From positions 1 to 32,554 of the forward strand of contig CASBQE010000260.1 in NCBI GenBank assembly GCA_949127665.1: a stretch of 32,554 bases of DNA, in the 5' to 3' direction. Position numbers and translations under genes: made by a program. The number at the start of each line of letters is the position of its first letter. Positions within the stretch are counted from its first letter, which is position 1. Origin of the DNA: Synechococcales cyanobacterium PMM_0083. Its GTDB lineage: Bacteria; Cyanobacteriota; Cyanobacteriia; Leptolyngbyales; Leptolyngbyaceae. This document shows positions 1 to 10,183 of the stretch, one piece after another. The notes beneath the pieces were generated by a model that was not told the origin of the DNA, ran no database searches, and saw nothing but the letters and a program-made list of their open reading frames with translations.

Positions 1-10
1 CCGCTTCCAT
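1..10 (-). CDS. psbT: Probable 5' end of psbT (PSII reaction centre T), truncated by the window edge
   Basis: Minus strand reads ATG GAA GCG G (MEA...), preceded by GGGAGA about 10 nt upstream, 103 nt after the psbB stop; psbB-psbT order is standard in cyanobacteria. Only 10 nt visible. Confidence 0.4.
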
Positions 11-113
11 AATCTAATCTCCCAAAATTAGCTCAATTACACTCTATCTAAAAAGAGGGAATGGCGACTTAGCTCCGTAAATCTGCCACTCCCCATTCAT
101 TAAAAGGACTTGC

Positions 114-1646
114 CTAGATAGCTTCTTTCCGACGGGTGGATTTATCACCCAATTTCTGATAGAAACCCCACTCGACTTGTTCTTCAGACAGTTCTGGATC
201 GATCCCAGCAAACACATCCCGGAACAGAGTTCGGGTGCCATGCCAGATATGACCAAAGAAGAACAGCAGCGCAAAAACCGCATGTCCAAAGGTAAACCAA
301 CCTCTGGGACTGGTGCGGAATACACCATCTGAGTTCAAAGTTTCGCGATCAAAATCAAACGGTTCTCCCAATTGAGCCGCACGAGCATACTTCTTAACAT
401 CGGTGGGTTCAGAGAAAGTTTTCCCATTCAACCGACCACCGTAAAAGTTGACATTTACGCCAGCCTGCTCAAAACTGTATCGCGATTCTGCACGACGGAA
501 AGGAATATCCGCCCGTACAACACCATCTTTATCAGTCAAGACAATTGGAAAGTTTTCAAAGAAATTAGGCAAACGACGAACATTGAGTTCGCGTCCTTCC
601 CGATCAGTGAAAACTCCATGCCCTAACCAACTCTGAGCAATACCATCGCCCTTGTCCATTGCGCCCGTTCTAAACAGACCGCCTTTTGCAGGACTGTTGC
701 CTACGTAGTCGTAGAAAGCTAACTTTTCAGGAATAGCTGACCACGCCTCCGCCAAGGTTGCACCCTCTGCCAAATCTGCTTGAACTCGTTTCTCAATCTC
801 TTGTTTGAAGTATCCCCCGTCCCATTGGTAACGAGTTGGTCCAAACAATTCGATTGGGGTGGCTGCATTGCCGTACCACATTGTGCCAGCAACGATAAAA
901 GCTGCAAAAAATACAGCAGCAATACTACTGGACAAAACTGTCTCAATGTTCCCCATCCGTAGAGCCTTATAAAGACGCTCAGGAGGGCGAACACTCAAGT
1001 GGAATAATCCAGCAATTACCCCTACAACACCTGCGGCAATATGGTGAGCAACAATACCACCTGGATTAAACGGATTAAAACCAGATGGACCCCACTCAGG
1101 CGCAACAGGCTGGACGCTGCCAGTCAATCCGTAAGCATCTGAAACCCACATTCCAGGACCAAACAGCCCTGTTAGATGGAAGGCTCCAAACCCAAAACAA
1201 AGCAGTCCAGACAGCAATAGATGAATGCCAAACATTTTGGGAAGATCTAAAGCAGGTTCACCTGTTCTAGAATCTCTGAAAAGCTCCAAGTCCCAATAGA
1301 CCCAATGCCAACATGCAGCTAGGAATAGTAAACCTGAAAGAACGATGTGAGCCGCCGCTACCCCTTCAAACGACCAGTAGCCTGGATCAACGCCAGATTC
1401 GCCAGTAACACTCCAACCGCCCCAAGAACCTGTAACGCCCAAACGAGTCATAAAGGGCAGTACGAACATTCCCTGCCGCCACATTGGGTTTAGAACGGGA
1501 TCACTAGGATCAAAAATAGCAAGTTCATAAAGTGCCATCGAACCTGCCCACCCTGCTACTAAGGCAGTATGCATTAGGTGAGCAGCAATCAACCGTCCTG
1601 GATCATTAATTAGGACGGTATGTACACGGTACCAGGGTAACCCCAT
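114..1646 (-). CDS. psbB: Photosystem II CP47 chlorophyll apoprotein
   Basis: 510 aa; [41 protein letters not shown]..., full-length CP47 pattern. Confidence 0.98.
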   Translation of the reverse strand: MGLPWYRVHTVLINDPGRLIAAHLMHTALVAGWAGSMALYELAIFDPSDPVLNPMWRQGMFVLPFMTRLGVTGSWGGWSVTGESGVDPGYWSFEGVAAAHIVLSGLLFLAACWHWVYWDLELFRDSRTGEPALDLPKMFGIHLLLSGLLCFGFGAFHLTGLFGPGMWVSDAYGLTGSVQPVAPEWGPSGFNPFNPGGIVAHHIAAGVVGVIAGLFHLSVRPPERLYKALRMGNIETVLSSSIAAVFFAAFIVAGTMWYGNAATPIELFGPTRYQWDGGYFKQEIEKRVQADLAEGATLAEAWSAIPEKLAFYDYVGNSPAKGGLFRTGAMDKGDGIAQSWLGHGVFTDREGRELNVRRLPNFFENFPIVLTDKDGVVRADIPFRRAESRYSFEQAGVNVNFYGGRLNGKTFSEPTDVKKYARAAQLGEPFDFDRETLNSDGVFRTSPRGWFTFGHAVFALLFFFGHIWHGTRTLFRDVFAGIDPELSEEQVEWGFYQKLGDKSTRRKEAI

Positions 1647-2239
1647 TGATTACGCTTCTCCTTAGTGATTAGATGAATTCTGCTTGATGTCTCTTTTTGC
1701 ATTTTATTAAAGTGCTGTCCCCTTGGTAAATCTGTTTAAGACAGTCTCTAATCAAAAAAACATCCTTCAAGCGCTGCACTTCACAGTTTATCCAATACAC
1801 AGCCCTAGAAAGGAGTTTGTAAAAATGAAAAGGTATAACGAAGTGTAAACTAGTATTTGAGGCGATTGCAAGCAACCTAACGCTTCGTAACGGTACTGAA
1901 AGCGTTTTGTTTGAAAAGTTCTAATTTTCTTTGGATGGGTGTCTGTGTTTTATGGGAATTCTGGCTTCCACAACCGTTTGCTCGACCAACACCAAGTTGT
2001 TTGTTGAGATGACTACTGGTTTTTACCTGGTTTAATTAGGGTACTTTCCCCGTTGTTTCATGCTTTTGGAGGGCAATAGAGTTGATGGTGGGGTGCGATC
2101 GCGATTCTTAAACTTAGATTAAGTATTTCTAAGGTTACCAATTCCTCTGCTCCCTCTTTTGTTAAAGCTACCAGACAGTTTCAGACACAATTTTTTACGA
2201 TTAGCCAGCGGCTTAAAGCTACTACAGTTAGGTGAATTG

Positions 2240-2533
2240 ATGACTATCAAGTTTGTAAAAGAAAATCGAGAAATCGTTGTAGCGGATGGCGCAAACTTAA
2301 GATTTAAAGCGCTGGAGAATGGCGTTGACTTATATACCTTCACTGGCAAGATGATGAACTGTGGCGGGTATGGGCAGTGTGGTACTTGCGTTGTAGAGAT
2401 TTTAGAAGGAATGGAAAATCTTTCGCCTAAAACAGAGGTAGAAAGTAAGAAGCTTCGTAAAAAGCCAGAAAGTTATCGTCTTGCTTGCCAGACTACAGTT
2501 CACGGTTCTGTAGAAGTCAAGACTAAGCCTTAA
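2240..2533 (+). CDS. [2Fe-2S] ferredoxin (CX5CX2C type)
   Basis: [22 protein letters not shown]...[15 protein letters not shown]...RLACQT; start at 2240 supported by AGGTGA 5 nt upstream; the ORF track start at 2159 is probably too long. Confidence 0.85.
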   Translation: MTIKFVKENREIVVADGANLRFKALENGVDLYTFTGKMMNCGGYGQCGTCVVEILEGMENLSPKTEVESKKLRKKPESYRLACQTTVHGSVEVKTKP

Positions 2534-2673
2534 TTCTGGCGCTGATTGGAATGAAAATGGCTTTGCCAGCTTTTAGATTCAGCGTGAGTGTGTTTGCCAT
2601 TGTTTAATCATGACCATTGGCAGTGGTATTCTGATAGAAATCGGCGATCGCGAATTTTAAGAGGGTTAAGCTT

Positions 2674-2781
2674 ATGCAGGTCAATGACCTTGGGTTTATA
2701 GCAACGATCTTGTTTGTTCTGGTTCCTACTGTTTTTCTACTCATTTTGTACATTCAGACGACAAGCAACGAGGGAGAATAA
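2674..2781 (+). CDS. psbM: Photosystem II reaction centre protein M
   Basis: 35 aa read directly: [35 protein letters not shown]; absent from the ORF track because of size. Confidence 0.95.
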   Translation: MQVNDLGFIATILFVLVPTVFLLILYIQTTSNEGE

Positions 2782-2917
2782 AGAGCCACAAGCTAGCAAT
2801 CAACACTTTTTGGTAGTCAATTGCTCTCATTTCCCTACAACTTCCTGTTCTAAAAGCTTTTTTGGCTAAAACACTGCGGCTCCTAGTTAATCTCAGTTTC
2901 TAGCTAATTGGCTCGAT

Positions 2918-3277
2918 TCAGTGAGGAGGGGAGATTTTGGAGGAATCCAAATTCATTTTTGTTGCCTCGTCTTCTAGATGCATTTTTTCCATGATTGATT
3001 GAAGTTTCATGCGGTAGATATAGGGCCAACCTCCTTTGGTTTCTATATCCCTCAGCAGCTTATACAGAGATTGTCGATTGTCAGGAAGAGATTGTTGAAA
3101 TAAGTCATCCCGGATTTCTTGATGAACTTGCTCCAGCAATCTTAATATTGCCAAGAGAGAAAGGCTGTCGCCCTGATGGTCGTGGGCGATCGCCCAAGTT
3201 ATGTGTCTGATAGATTGAAGACCTTCTTCAAGATCAGTTTTAGGGATTTCGTGACTACTCATAGAGTGAACTCGCAA
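2918..3277 (-). CDS. Hypothetical protein (likely start at internal Met, 3262)
   Basis: 119 aa ORF with natural-looking composition; MSSHEIPKTDLEEGLQSIRHITWAIAHDHQGDS...; no family recognised. Confidence 0.6.
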   Translation of the reverse strand: MRVHSMSSHEIPKTDLEEGLQSIRHITWAIAHDHQGDSLSLLAILRLLEQVHQEIRDDLFQQSLPDNRQSLYKLLRDIETKGGWPYIYRMKLQSIMEKMHLEDEATKMNLDSSKISPPH

Positions 3278-3624
3278 GTGACTTTGTGATTAATTATTTT
3301 CCCTAGATGAATCAAAGGATTCATAACTTTCGGTAGAGTATCTTAGATGTCTAAGATTGAGTTGAGTTGGCTTAGTTACAGCTACAAGATCGTATTACTT
3401 TGTCCTATACAATTTTTAATTGGTATGGGTTGGCTGGTTTGAAAACAGGTTAGCTTGTTTGTTGCCCTAAACTGCTGATAAATCAGACTTTTTTCTGCCG
3501 ACTTTGTGAAATTAAAGCGTTTTTCTCAAAGTTTTCGACTTCTTACCTGGTCAATGAAACGGTCTTCCTCCGAGAAGCATCAGAGATAATCCCACAGATT
3601 AAATTAACGTTATTGAGGTTGTTC

Positions 3625-4452
3625 ATGAGGTATCGCGCATTGATTGTTGCCCTAGTGGCACTTTGTTTTAGTGTTCTAACTGCTTGTACAGACAGCCCCG
3701 CTTCAAGCAAAGAATCGCTAACCTACGATGAGATTAGAGGCACCGGTCTGGCAAACTCTTGCCCTCAGATCAGTGAAACTAGTCGGGGTTCAATTCCTTT
3801 AGAAGGTAATAAATCCTATTCATTGACAAGCTTGTGTCTCCAACCAACTACTTTCTTTGTAAAAGAAGAAAGCGTTAACAAGCGTCAGGCTGCTGAATTT
3901 GTTGCTACTAAATTGATGACTCGGTACACTTCATCGATCGATTCAGTTCAAGGGAAACTGAAGACCAATTCGGATGGAAGTATAACCTTTATTGAAGAAG
4001 ATGGAATTGATTTTCAAGCGGTTACAGTCCAGCTTCCTGGGGGTGAACGAGTTCCCTTCTTATTTACAATCAAGGAACTGGTTGCGACCACTCAGCCAGG
4101 ATTGTCAGCAATTAGCGCCTCTACCGATTTTGAGGGTGAGTTTAAAGTTCCGTCTTATCGAACGTCTAACTTTTTAGACCCAAAAGGTCGTGGTTTGACC
4201 TCTGGATATGACAATGCTGTAGCCCTTCCAGCCCAAGCAGATAGTGAGGAACTAGCAAAGGAAAACGTTAAGCGTTTTCAACTGGATAAAGGTAAGATTT
4301 CGCTCCAAATCACTAAGGTTGATGGATCAACGGGTGAAGTCGCTGGCAATTTTGAAAGCATTCAGCCCTCTGAGACGGATATGGGTTCTCACGCAGCTAA
4401 AGATGTCAAAATTCGTGGTCTGTTCTATGGACGAGTTGAATCTACTACCTGA
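3625..4452 (+). CDS. psbO: Photosystem II manganese-stabilizing protein PsbO
   Basis: MRYRALIVALVALCFSVLTACTD signal peptide, LTYDEIRGTGLANSCPQ...; GAGG 6 nt before ATG 3625. Confidence 0.97.
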   Translation: MRYRALIVALVALCFSVLTACTDSPASSKESLTYDEIRGTGLANSCPQISETSRGSIPLEGNKSYSLTSLCLQPTTFFVKEESVNKRQAAEFVATKLMTRYTSSIDSVQGKLKTNSDGSITFIEEDGIDFQAVTVQLPGGERVPFLFTIKELVATTQPGLSAISASTDFEGEFKVPSYRTSNFLDPKGRGLTSGYDNAVALPAQADSEELAKENVKRFQLDKGKISLQITKVDGSTGEVAGNFESIQPSETDMGSHAAKDVKIRGLFYGRVESTT

Positions 4453-4519
4453 TTCAGTCATGTTTCGGGAGACTAGCTAAATGCTTTAATTTATCCAGTC
4501 ATGCTAGTTTTTAGAATTT

Positions 4520-4564
4520 GAACCTTAAGCCAGTGGAGAAATAATCCCCACTGGCTTAAGGTTC
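4520..4564 (+). terminator. Perfect 17-bp stem hairpin downstream of psbO
   Basis: GAACCTTAAGCCAGTGG (4520-4536) is the exact reverse complement of CCACTGGCTTAAGGTTC (4548-4564); 11-nt loop; weak T run afterwards. Confidence 0.75.
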
Positions 4565-4909
4565 TTCATATAAAACGTAGTTTCACAGAAGTCAAAAATC
4601 TTCACCTCACTATTTTTAAATGCTCTCAGTTTATTGGGGCAATATCATCTGCTACGATGATTGATTGATAAATTCTTTTTGGGAAAGATCTCAGAAAGAA
4701 TTTTTTCCGTAAAAATGCTATTGCCAGCAAGTCGTTCTAACCAATAAATTGAATATGCACAAGTATAGAACTGGTCTGAGTAGCGCTTTGAGCTTGAAGT
4801 CACTATTCATAGCTTAAACCACTGACTGAAAATTCTTAGAGTGTTGAGAAGCTCTTGCTGTTGGCAGTTTAAGCTGCCGTTTGCTAAGTTTCCACTCCAT
4901 AGAAAGTAA

Positions 4910-5740
4910 GTGAGCGTACTTAATAGTAGTTCTAGGTTTAATGCTCTACCACTGAAACTCGTCATGCCTACGATCGCCAATTATGAATTGAAGAGTGAAA
5001 GCTTACAGCTTTTGCGAGACTATCAAAAGATTCCTTCCCATCAGCTTAGAAATCGTTTAGTAGAAATCAATTTTGGGCTAGTCAGAAGAGAAGCCCATCA
5101 TTGGATCAATCAATGCACTGAGAGCTATGAAGACCTGCTTCAAGTCGGTAGTATTGGTCTAATTCGTGCGATCGAACGGTTTGATATTTCTAAAGGACAC
5201 GCCTTTAGCTCTTTTGCCATTCCATACATTAGAGGCGAAATTCAGCACTATTTACGCGACAAAAGTCCCTCTGTTCGTATTCCACGCCGCTGGCTTGCGC
5301 TTCAGAGGCAAGCAGTTTGGATTTCACGAGAGTTACAAGTAACGTTAAATCGTCATCCTAATGATTTTGAAATTGCTGAAGCGTTGAAAATTTCCACAGT
5401 GGAATGGCAAGAAATCAAGCTTGCCTGCCAAAATCGCTCTGTTCTTAGCCTGGATGCGCCGATAGGCGATGAGGAAAACGGCACGGCTTCTTTGGGTGAG
5501 CTTGTTCCAGATACTCAGTACCGCAGTTTTCAACTTGCTCAAGAAGATCAGATTCGTCTGCAACAATCACTAGCACATTTAGAAAAGCGGACTCGCCAAA
5601 TTTTGGAATTTGTTTTCCTACACGATTTGACTCAAAAGGAAACCGCAGAACGTTTGGGAATTAGCGCTGTGACAGTGTCTCGTAGAGTAAAGAAGGGATT
5701 GGAAGTCTTACAGCGTTTGATGAATGGAGTAGAAGAATAG
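4910..5740 (+). CDS. sigF: RNA polymerase sigma factor, group 3 SigF-like (start may be GTG 4910 or ATG 4964)
   Basis: Region 2 ESYEDLLQVGSIGLIRAIERFD...FSSFAIPYIRGEIQHYLRD; region 4 LTQKETAERLGISAVTVSRRVKKGL. Confidence 0.88.
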   Translation: MSVLNSSSRFNALPLKLVMPTIANYELKSESLQLLRDYQKIPSHQLRNRLVEINFGLVRREAHHWINQCTESYEDLLQVGSIGLIRAIERFDISKGHAFSSFAIPYIRGEIQHYLRDKSPSVRIPRRWLALQRQAVWISRELQVTLNRHPNDFEIAEALKISTVEWQEIKLACQNRSVLSLDAPIGDEENGTASLGELVPDTQYRSFQLAQEDQIRLQQSLAHLEKRTRQILEFVFLHDLTQKETAERLGISAVTVSRRVKKGLEVLQRLMNGVEE

Positions 5741-5860
5741 TTCCAGCGATCGCTGAAGCATTTTCAACCAACTACAAAACGGTTGCACCTTTAGTGCGCA
5801 CAATGAAGGTATAGCTGTACTATTTTCCCTCATTCGATTGCTTTGACTGTCTTGCTCAAA

Positions 5861-6382
5861 TTAGACTTCTTGCATAAATCGATTTTTGACAGGAGTTTCT
5901 GATAGTTTGAACCTCCTAATTTGCCACTTTCGCAAGAGATTTATTGTCGATTGCCCCAGCTTGGCTACAAATTGATCGGCATCCTTCGCCACACAACTTG
6001 ATGTCCCTTGAACTTGGCGCAGTGGTCTTCCAGTAAATTGTGCTGAGCACTGTAATATGTGGTGATCAATTACATCAGGTCTTTCGTTTCCTGATATGGA
6101 ATCACCTAACACAGTTCCACAAACGACGGGTAGTAAAGATAAGGAACCAATAAACCTTAGGGGATTGAATCCTTGAGGGGAATTTTGGCTCCAAAACTGA
6201 ACTAAGGGGTCTGCCACTAAATAACATCCCGGACTCGCTTGGAACAAGCGTAATGTCCCATTTTGGTAATGCTTTAGATCGTTGCCAGAACGGTTGATCC
6301 TTTGGCTCCGGCTGGAAATGAGCCAAAGAGCGATCGCTGGGATGTCTACGGCGATCGTCTTCCTCGTTGAACTGACGTGATA
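5861..6382 (-). pseudogene. Open frame without a canonical upstream start; possible gene remnant (ORF track starts at TTG 6247)
   Basis: Frame open from TAA at 6383-6385 to the stop at 5861; the 45 codons before TTG 6247 contain no ATG, GTG or TTG; no family recognised. Confidence 0.25.
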
Positions 6383-6426
6383 TTATCGTGTGCGAAACTT
6401 GTAGGCTTTAACAGCAGCACTTAGTC

Positions 6427-7047
6427 TTGCACACCTTTATCAAGCCTTCTCATATTCGTGCCCTCCTTAAACTCTCTCAGGCTATCGATCGCGTTACGGA
6501 CGTTCTCGGTAGCCTGAGTGCGTGGATGGTAATTTTGACGATCGCGGTTGGGTTCTACAACGTTATTGCCCGCTACATCGGACGGTTGATTGGACTCAAG
6601 CTATCTTCCAACGCGTTGATCGAACTGCAATGGTATTTGTTTTCATTGATGTTTCTTCTCGGCTTTGCCTACATCCTCAAACAAGGCGCTAATGTTCGAG
6701 TCGATTTTCTTTATGCCCGCTGGAGTGAAAAACGGCGAGCGCTGGTCGATTTCCTGGGCACCGTCTTTTTTCTGATTCCCTTTTGTGTGCTGGGAATTTG
6801 GGTGAGTGTCAATCCCGTTTTGCAGTCTTGGGGGCAGTTACCGGATGGGACGTGGGGGAGTTGGGAAATATCCCCGGATGCCGATGGATTGCCACGATCG
6901 CCGATCAAAACAATGCTTATTGTTGGTTTTGCCCTGTTGCTTGCTCAGGCGATTTCACAAGCCATTAAGTATCTGGCGATTTTGAAGGGATATGCGCACG
7001 GGGTTCAAATCTTGCAAGAAGATGCCAAACAATTGCCGCTTGAATAA
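6427..7047 (+). CDS. dctQ: TRAP transporter small permease subunit (DctQ family)
   Basis: 206 aa membrane protein; LIELQWYLFSLMFLLGFAYILKQGANVRVDFLY is DctQ-like; adjacent to dctM; start codon uncertain (TTG). Confidence 0.88.
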   Translation: MHTFIKPSHIRALLKLSQAIDRVTDVLGSLSAWMVILTIAVGFYNVIARYIGRLIGLKLSSNALIELQWYLFSLMFLLGFAYILKQGANVRVDFLYARWSEKRRALVDFLGTVFFLIPFCVLGIWVSVNPVLQSWGQLPDGTWGSWEISPDADGLPRSPIKTMLIVGFALLLAQAISQAIKYLAILKGYAHGVQILQEDAKQLPLE

Positions 7048-7121
7048 GGAGCCTATATCTAACTGGCTACAATCCTTTGAATTATCTGACAACGCGCACA
7101 TGACTTTTGAGCAGGAAAACT

Positions 7122-8465
7122 ATGGGCTTTGAATGGTTAGCGATCGCGATGTTTGTCGGCTTCTTTTTCATCCTGATGACGGGCTATCCAGTCGCATTTT
7201 CGTTTGCGGGGACGGCGATCATCTTTGGGGCGATCGGCTGGTTTGTCGGCGCGTTTGACCCTAGTCGGCTGTTGCTGTTGTTCAACAACTGGTTTGGCAC
7301 CATGTCCAACTTCACGCTGTTGGCAATTCCCTTTTTTGTGTTTTTGGGTGCAGTCTTAGAAAAATCGGGACTGGCAGAAGAACTGCTGGAGACGATCGGC
7401 ATTGTGCTGGGACCGCTGCGGGGTGGGGTAGCACTGGCGGTGATTTTTGTCGGCACATTATTGGCAGCAACCACAGGCGTTGTCGCCGCCACGGTGATCA
7501 TCATGGGAATGCTGGCATTACCGGTGATGCTGCGCTATGGCTATGACAAACAACTAGCTGCGGGGGTGATCATCGCGTCGGGCACCTTGGCTCAACTTCT
7601 GCCCCCTAGTCTGGTGCTGCTCGTCTTAAGCGATCAATTGGGCGTGTCGGTGGGTGACCTCTTCTTGGGGGCGTTGATTCCGGGATTGATGCTATCGGGA
7701 TCTTATGCTTTGTATGTTTTGGGACTCGCATTTTTCAAGCCGAGTGTCGCGCCTGCACTGCCCCTAGAAGCTCGACAAATCAGTGGAATGGCACTGGTAC
7801 GACGAGTAATGAAAGCCGTCATTCCCCCCTTACTGCTGATTTTTGCCGTGTTAGGCAGCATCTTCTTTGGCATTGCCACGCCGACGGAAGCAGGCGCAGT
7901 GGGAGCCGTAGGAGCCTGTGGGTTGGCGGCGCTGAATTGCAAACTCAATTGGGCATTGATTAAATCGGCGGCTCATTCCACGGCAGTGGTGTCATCAGTG
8001 GTGCTGATGATTTTGTTTTGCTCAGCGTTTTTTAGCATTGTTTTTGATGGGTTGGGTGGCAAAACCCTGATTACCAATCTGTTGGTAAATTTGCCGGGTG
8101 GCAAGATTGCTTTTCTGATTGTGAGTAATATTGTGATTTTTCTTTTGGGCGTGTTCTTAGAGTTTATCGAAATTTGTTTTATTGCCATGCCCCTGTTAGT
8201 GCCCGCCGCCCAGCAGTTAGGGCTGGATATGGTGTGGTTTGGGGTGGTGATGGCGATTAATTTGCAAACCGCCTTTATCTCGCCTCCGGTGGGTTTTTCT
8301 CTGTTCTATTTGCAAAGTGTTGCCCCCAAGGAAATCAGCACGATTGATATTCACAAAAGTGCGCTGCCTTTCATGGTGTTACAGGTGGTGGTATTGCTTT
8401 TGGTGATCAGTTTTCCTCAAACGGTGCGCTGGCTGGTCGATCTGTCTGCACAGCCAATTTTATAG
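7122..8465 (+). CDS. dctM: TRAP transporter large permease subunit (DctM family)
   Basis: Multi-TM protein; [70 protein letters not shown] at 7122 preferred over TTG 7107. Confidence 0.93.
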   Translation: MGFEWLAIAMFVGFFFILMTGYPVAFSFAGTAIIFGAIGWFVGAFDPSRLLLLFNNWFGTMSNFTLLAIPFFVFLGAVLEKSGLAEELLETIGIVLGPLRGGVALAVIFVGTLLAATTGVVAATVIIMGMLALPVMLRYGYDKQLAAGVIIASGTLAQLLPPSLVLLVLSDQLGVSVGDLFLGALIPGLMLSGSYALYVLGLAFFKPSVAPALPLEARQISGMALVRRVMKAVIPPLLLIFAVLGSIFFGIATPTEAGAVGAVGACGLAALNCKLNWALIKSAAHSTAVVSSVVLMILFCSAFFSIVFDGLGGKTLITNLLVNLPGGKIAFLIVSNIVIFLLGVFLEFIEICFIAMPLLVPAAQQLGLDMVWFGVVMAINLQTAFISPPVGFSLFYLQSVAPKEISTIDIHKSALPFMVLQVVVLLLVISFPQTVRWLVDLSAQPIL

Positions 8466-9572
8466 CTTGAGGTTGGCATAACTGTGACGGGCAAAGCTAC
8501 CCTCGTTGATGTTATTCCAGGCATAGATGCGATCGCGGAACGGCTTCCATTCTGCAAAAATACTCTTGAAATCTGCATCTTTGGCAGAAAATTCGTCGTA
8601 CAACTCAAATGCCGCTTTTTCTGCTGCCGCCAAAATCTCATTGCTATAGGGGCGTAGAGTGACACCGCCTTGGAGCAGACGCTGAAGCGCTTCGTTGTTT
8701 CGGGCATCATACCGAGCCAGCATCGTTATGTTGGCTTCAAACGCTGCTGCTTGAATCGCTGCCTGATATTCGACTGGCAGTTTCTTCCATTCATTCAGGT
8801 TGATTTGCACCTCCAACGTTGGACCAGGCTCCCACCAGCCAGGGTAATAATAGAATTTGGCGACTTTGTGCAGTCCTAATTTTTCGTCGTCGTAGGGACC
8901 CACCCATTCAGCCGCATCGATCGCCCCCGTTTGCAGTGCCTGAAAAATTTCCCCACCGGGTAAGGTCTGCACCGTCACGCCCAGTTTGCCCATGACCTGC
9001 CCTCCCAGTCCGGGAATCCGCATCTTTAACCCTTGCAGGTCGCTCACCTTTGAGATTTCCTTACGAAACCAGCCGCCCATCTGCACCCCCGTGTTGCCTG
9101 CGGGAAACTGAATCACCCCAAACTTGCGAGCATACAGAGCTTGCAGGGTTTTTAATCCGCCTGCTTCATATAGCCAAGCGTTCTGCTGTTGAGCGTTTAA
9201 GCCAAAGGGTAGCGTGGTGCCAAATGCAGCAGCAGGGCTTTTACCCACATAGTAATAGGCTGCTGTATGACCACAGGGGACTGCGCCTTGGGAGACCACA
9301 TTTAACACTTCTAAGGGCGGAGCTAGCTCACCTGCTGCACGCGGGGTAATCTTAAATTTGCCTCCGGTAATCGCTGCGACGCGATCGCAAAATGTTTTAG
9401 CACCGCCAAAGATGGTATCCAACGCGATCGGCCAACTGGTCGCCATCTGCCAGTTAATCGTGGGCAAGGACGCACTTGCGCTAGATGCACTCGTATTGGC
9501 TCGGCAAGCGATTAGGGCTGAACCTGTAGCGGCACTGGCGATCGCGGTCTGGACAAATTGTTTACGTTTCAC
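8460..9572 (-). CDS. dctP: TRAP transporter substrate-binding protein (DctP family, TakP-like)
   Basis: Lipobox-like LIAC near the N-terminus; [70 protein letters not shown]. Confidence 0.9.
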   Translation of the reverse strand: MKRKQFVQTAIASAATGSALIACRANTSASSASASLPTINWQMATSWPIALDTIFGGAKTFCDRVAAITGGKFKITPRAAGELAPPLEVLNVVSQGAVPCGHTAAYYYVGKSPAAAFGTTLPFGLNAQQQNAWLYEAGGLKTLQALYARKFGVIQFPAGNTGVQMGGWFRKEISKVSDLQGLKMRIPGLGGQVMGKLGVTVQTLPGGEIFQALQTGAIDAAEWVGPYDDEKLGLHKVAKFYYYPGWWEPGPTLEVQINLNEWKKLPVEYQAAIQAAAFEANITMLARYDARNNEALQRLLQGGVTLRPYSNEILAAAEKAAFELYDEFSAKDADFKSIFAEWKPFRDRIYAWNNINEGSFARHSYANLKL

Positions 9573-9617
9573 GCTTTTTCTACGGTAAAAAATCCTTCAA
9601 TTGTACTCGATTGAGAT

Positions 9618-10130
9618 TTACCGTTTTGAATTGCCGACTAATTCACTCGGTTCACCTGGATAAAAGCGATCGCCCAAAATCTCGCTCAAGTGGTAGGGGC
9701 AACCAAGAGGAAAAGTCTGTTCTGGCAAATCAGTGTCTCCCATTGCCAAGTCTTTCGCATTTTCATAAGCTTCTTGCAGCGCATCATCCAGATCAGGTTG
9801 GAGGCTGGGGTTGTCTTTCAGTAACCGCAGCGTGTCACGACGCTGGATGCGAAGTGTTGCTAACCAACTACGACTACGATATTGCGGTTGATATTCCCAC
9901 TTCAGCAAGTGCCCCATCAACACACTCAAACGGTTGCGTAGTTCTTGTCGTTGCTGCCTCCCCAAAGATCCAATTTCCTCAATTAAGTTTGGCAAGTCGA
10001 TGTGATTCCACTGTTGGCTATGAAGCAGTGTTGCTTGTTCCTGCACCCACGCATAGAAATCAGTTTCGTAGAGGTTTGGTGCAGACTCTGGAGTCTTTGC
10101 TGTCTTTGGGTTTGCTTCAGGTGTAGGCAT
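9618..10130 (-). CDS. DUF29 domain-containing protein
   Basis: LYETDFYAWVQEQATLLHSQQWNHIDLPNLIEEIGSLGRQQRQELRNRLSVLMGHLLKWEYQP is the DUF29 signature. Confidence 0.9.
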   Translation of the reverse strand: MPTPEANPKTAKTPESAPNLYETDFYAWVQEQATLLHSQQWNHIDLPNLIEEIGSLGRQQRQELRNRLSVLMGHLLKWEYQPQYRSRSWLATLRIQRRDTLRLLKDNPSLQPDLDDALQEAYENAKDLAMGDTDLPEQTFPLGCPYHLSEILGDRFYPGEPSELVGNSKR

Positions 10131-10183
10131 CGGATTGATTCAACTACAGTGCTTTATATCCTAGAACTTGCTCATTTGAGCCA

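Noticed and set aside
2095-2102. GCGATCGC palindromes here and at many other places (e.g. 2644, 3186) considered as a regulatory or restriction system signal
   Set aside because: These are HIP1 octamers, a known abundant feature of cyanobacterial genomes.
9611-10126. 171-aa plus-strand ORF
   Set aside because: Antisense shadow of the DUF29 gene on the minus strand.
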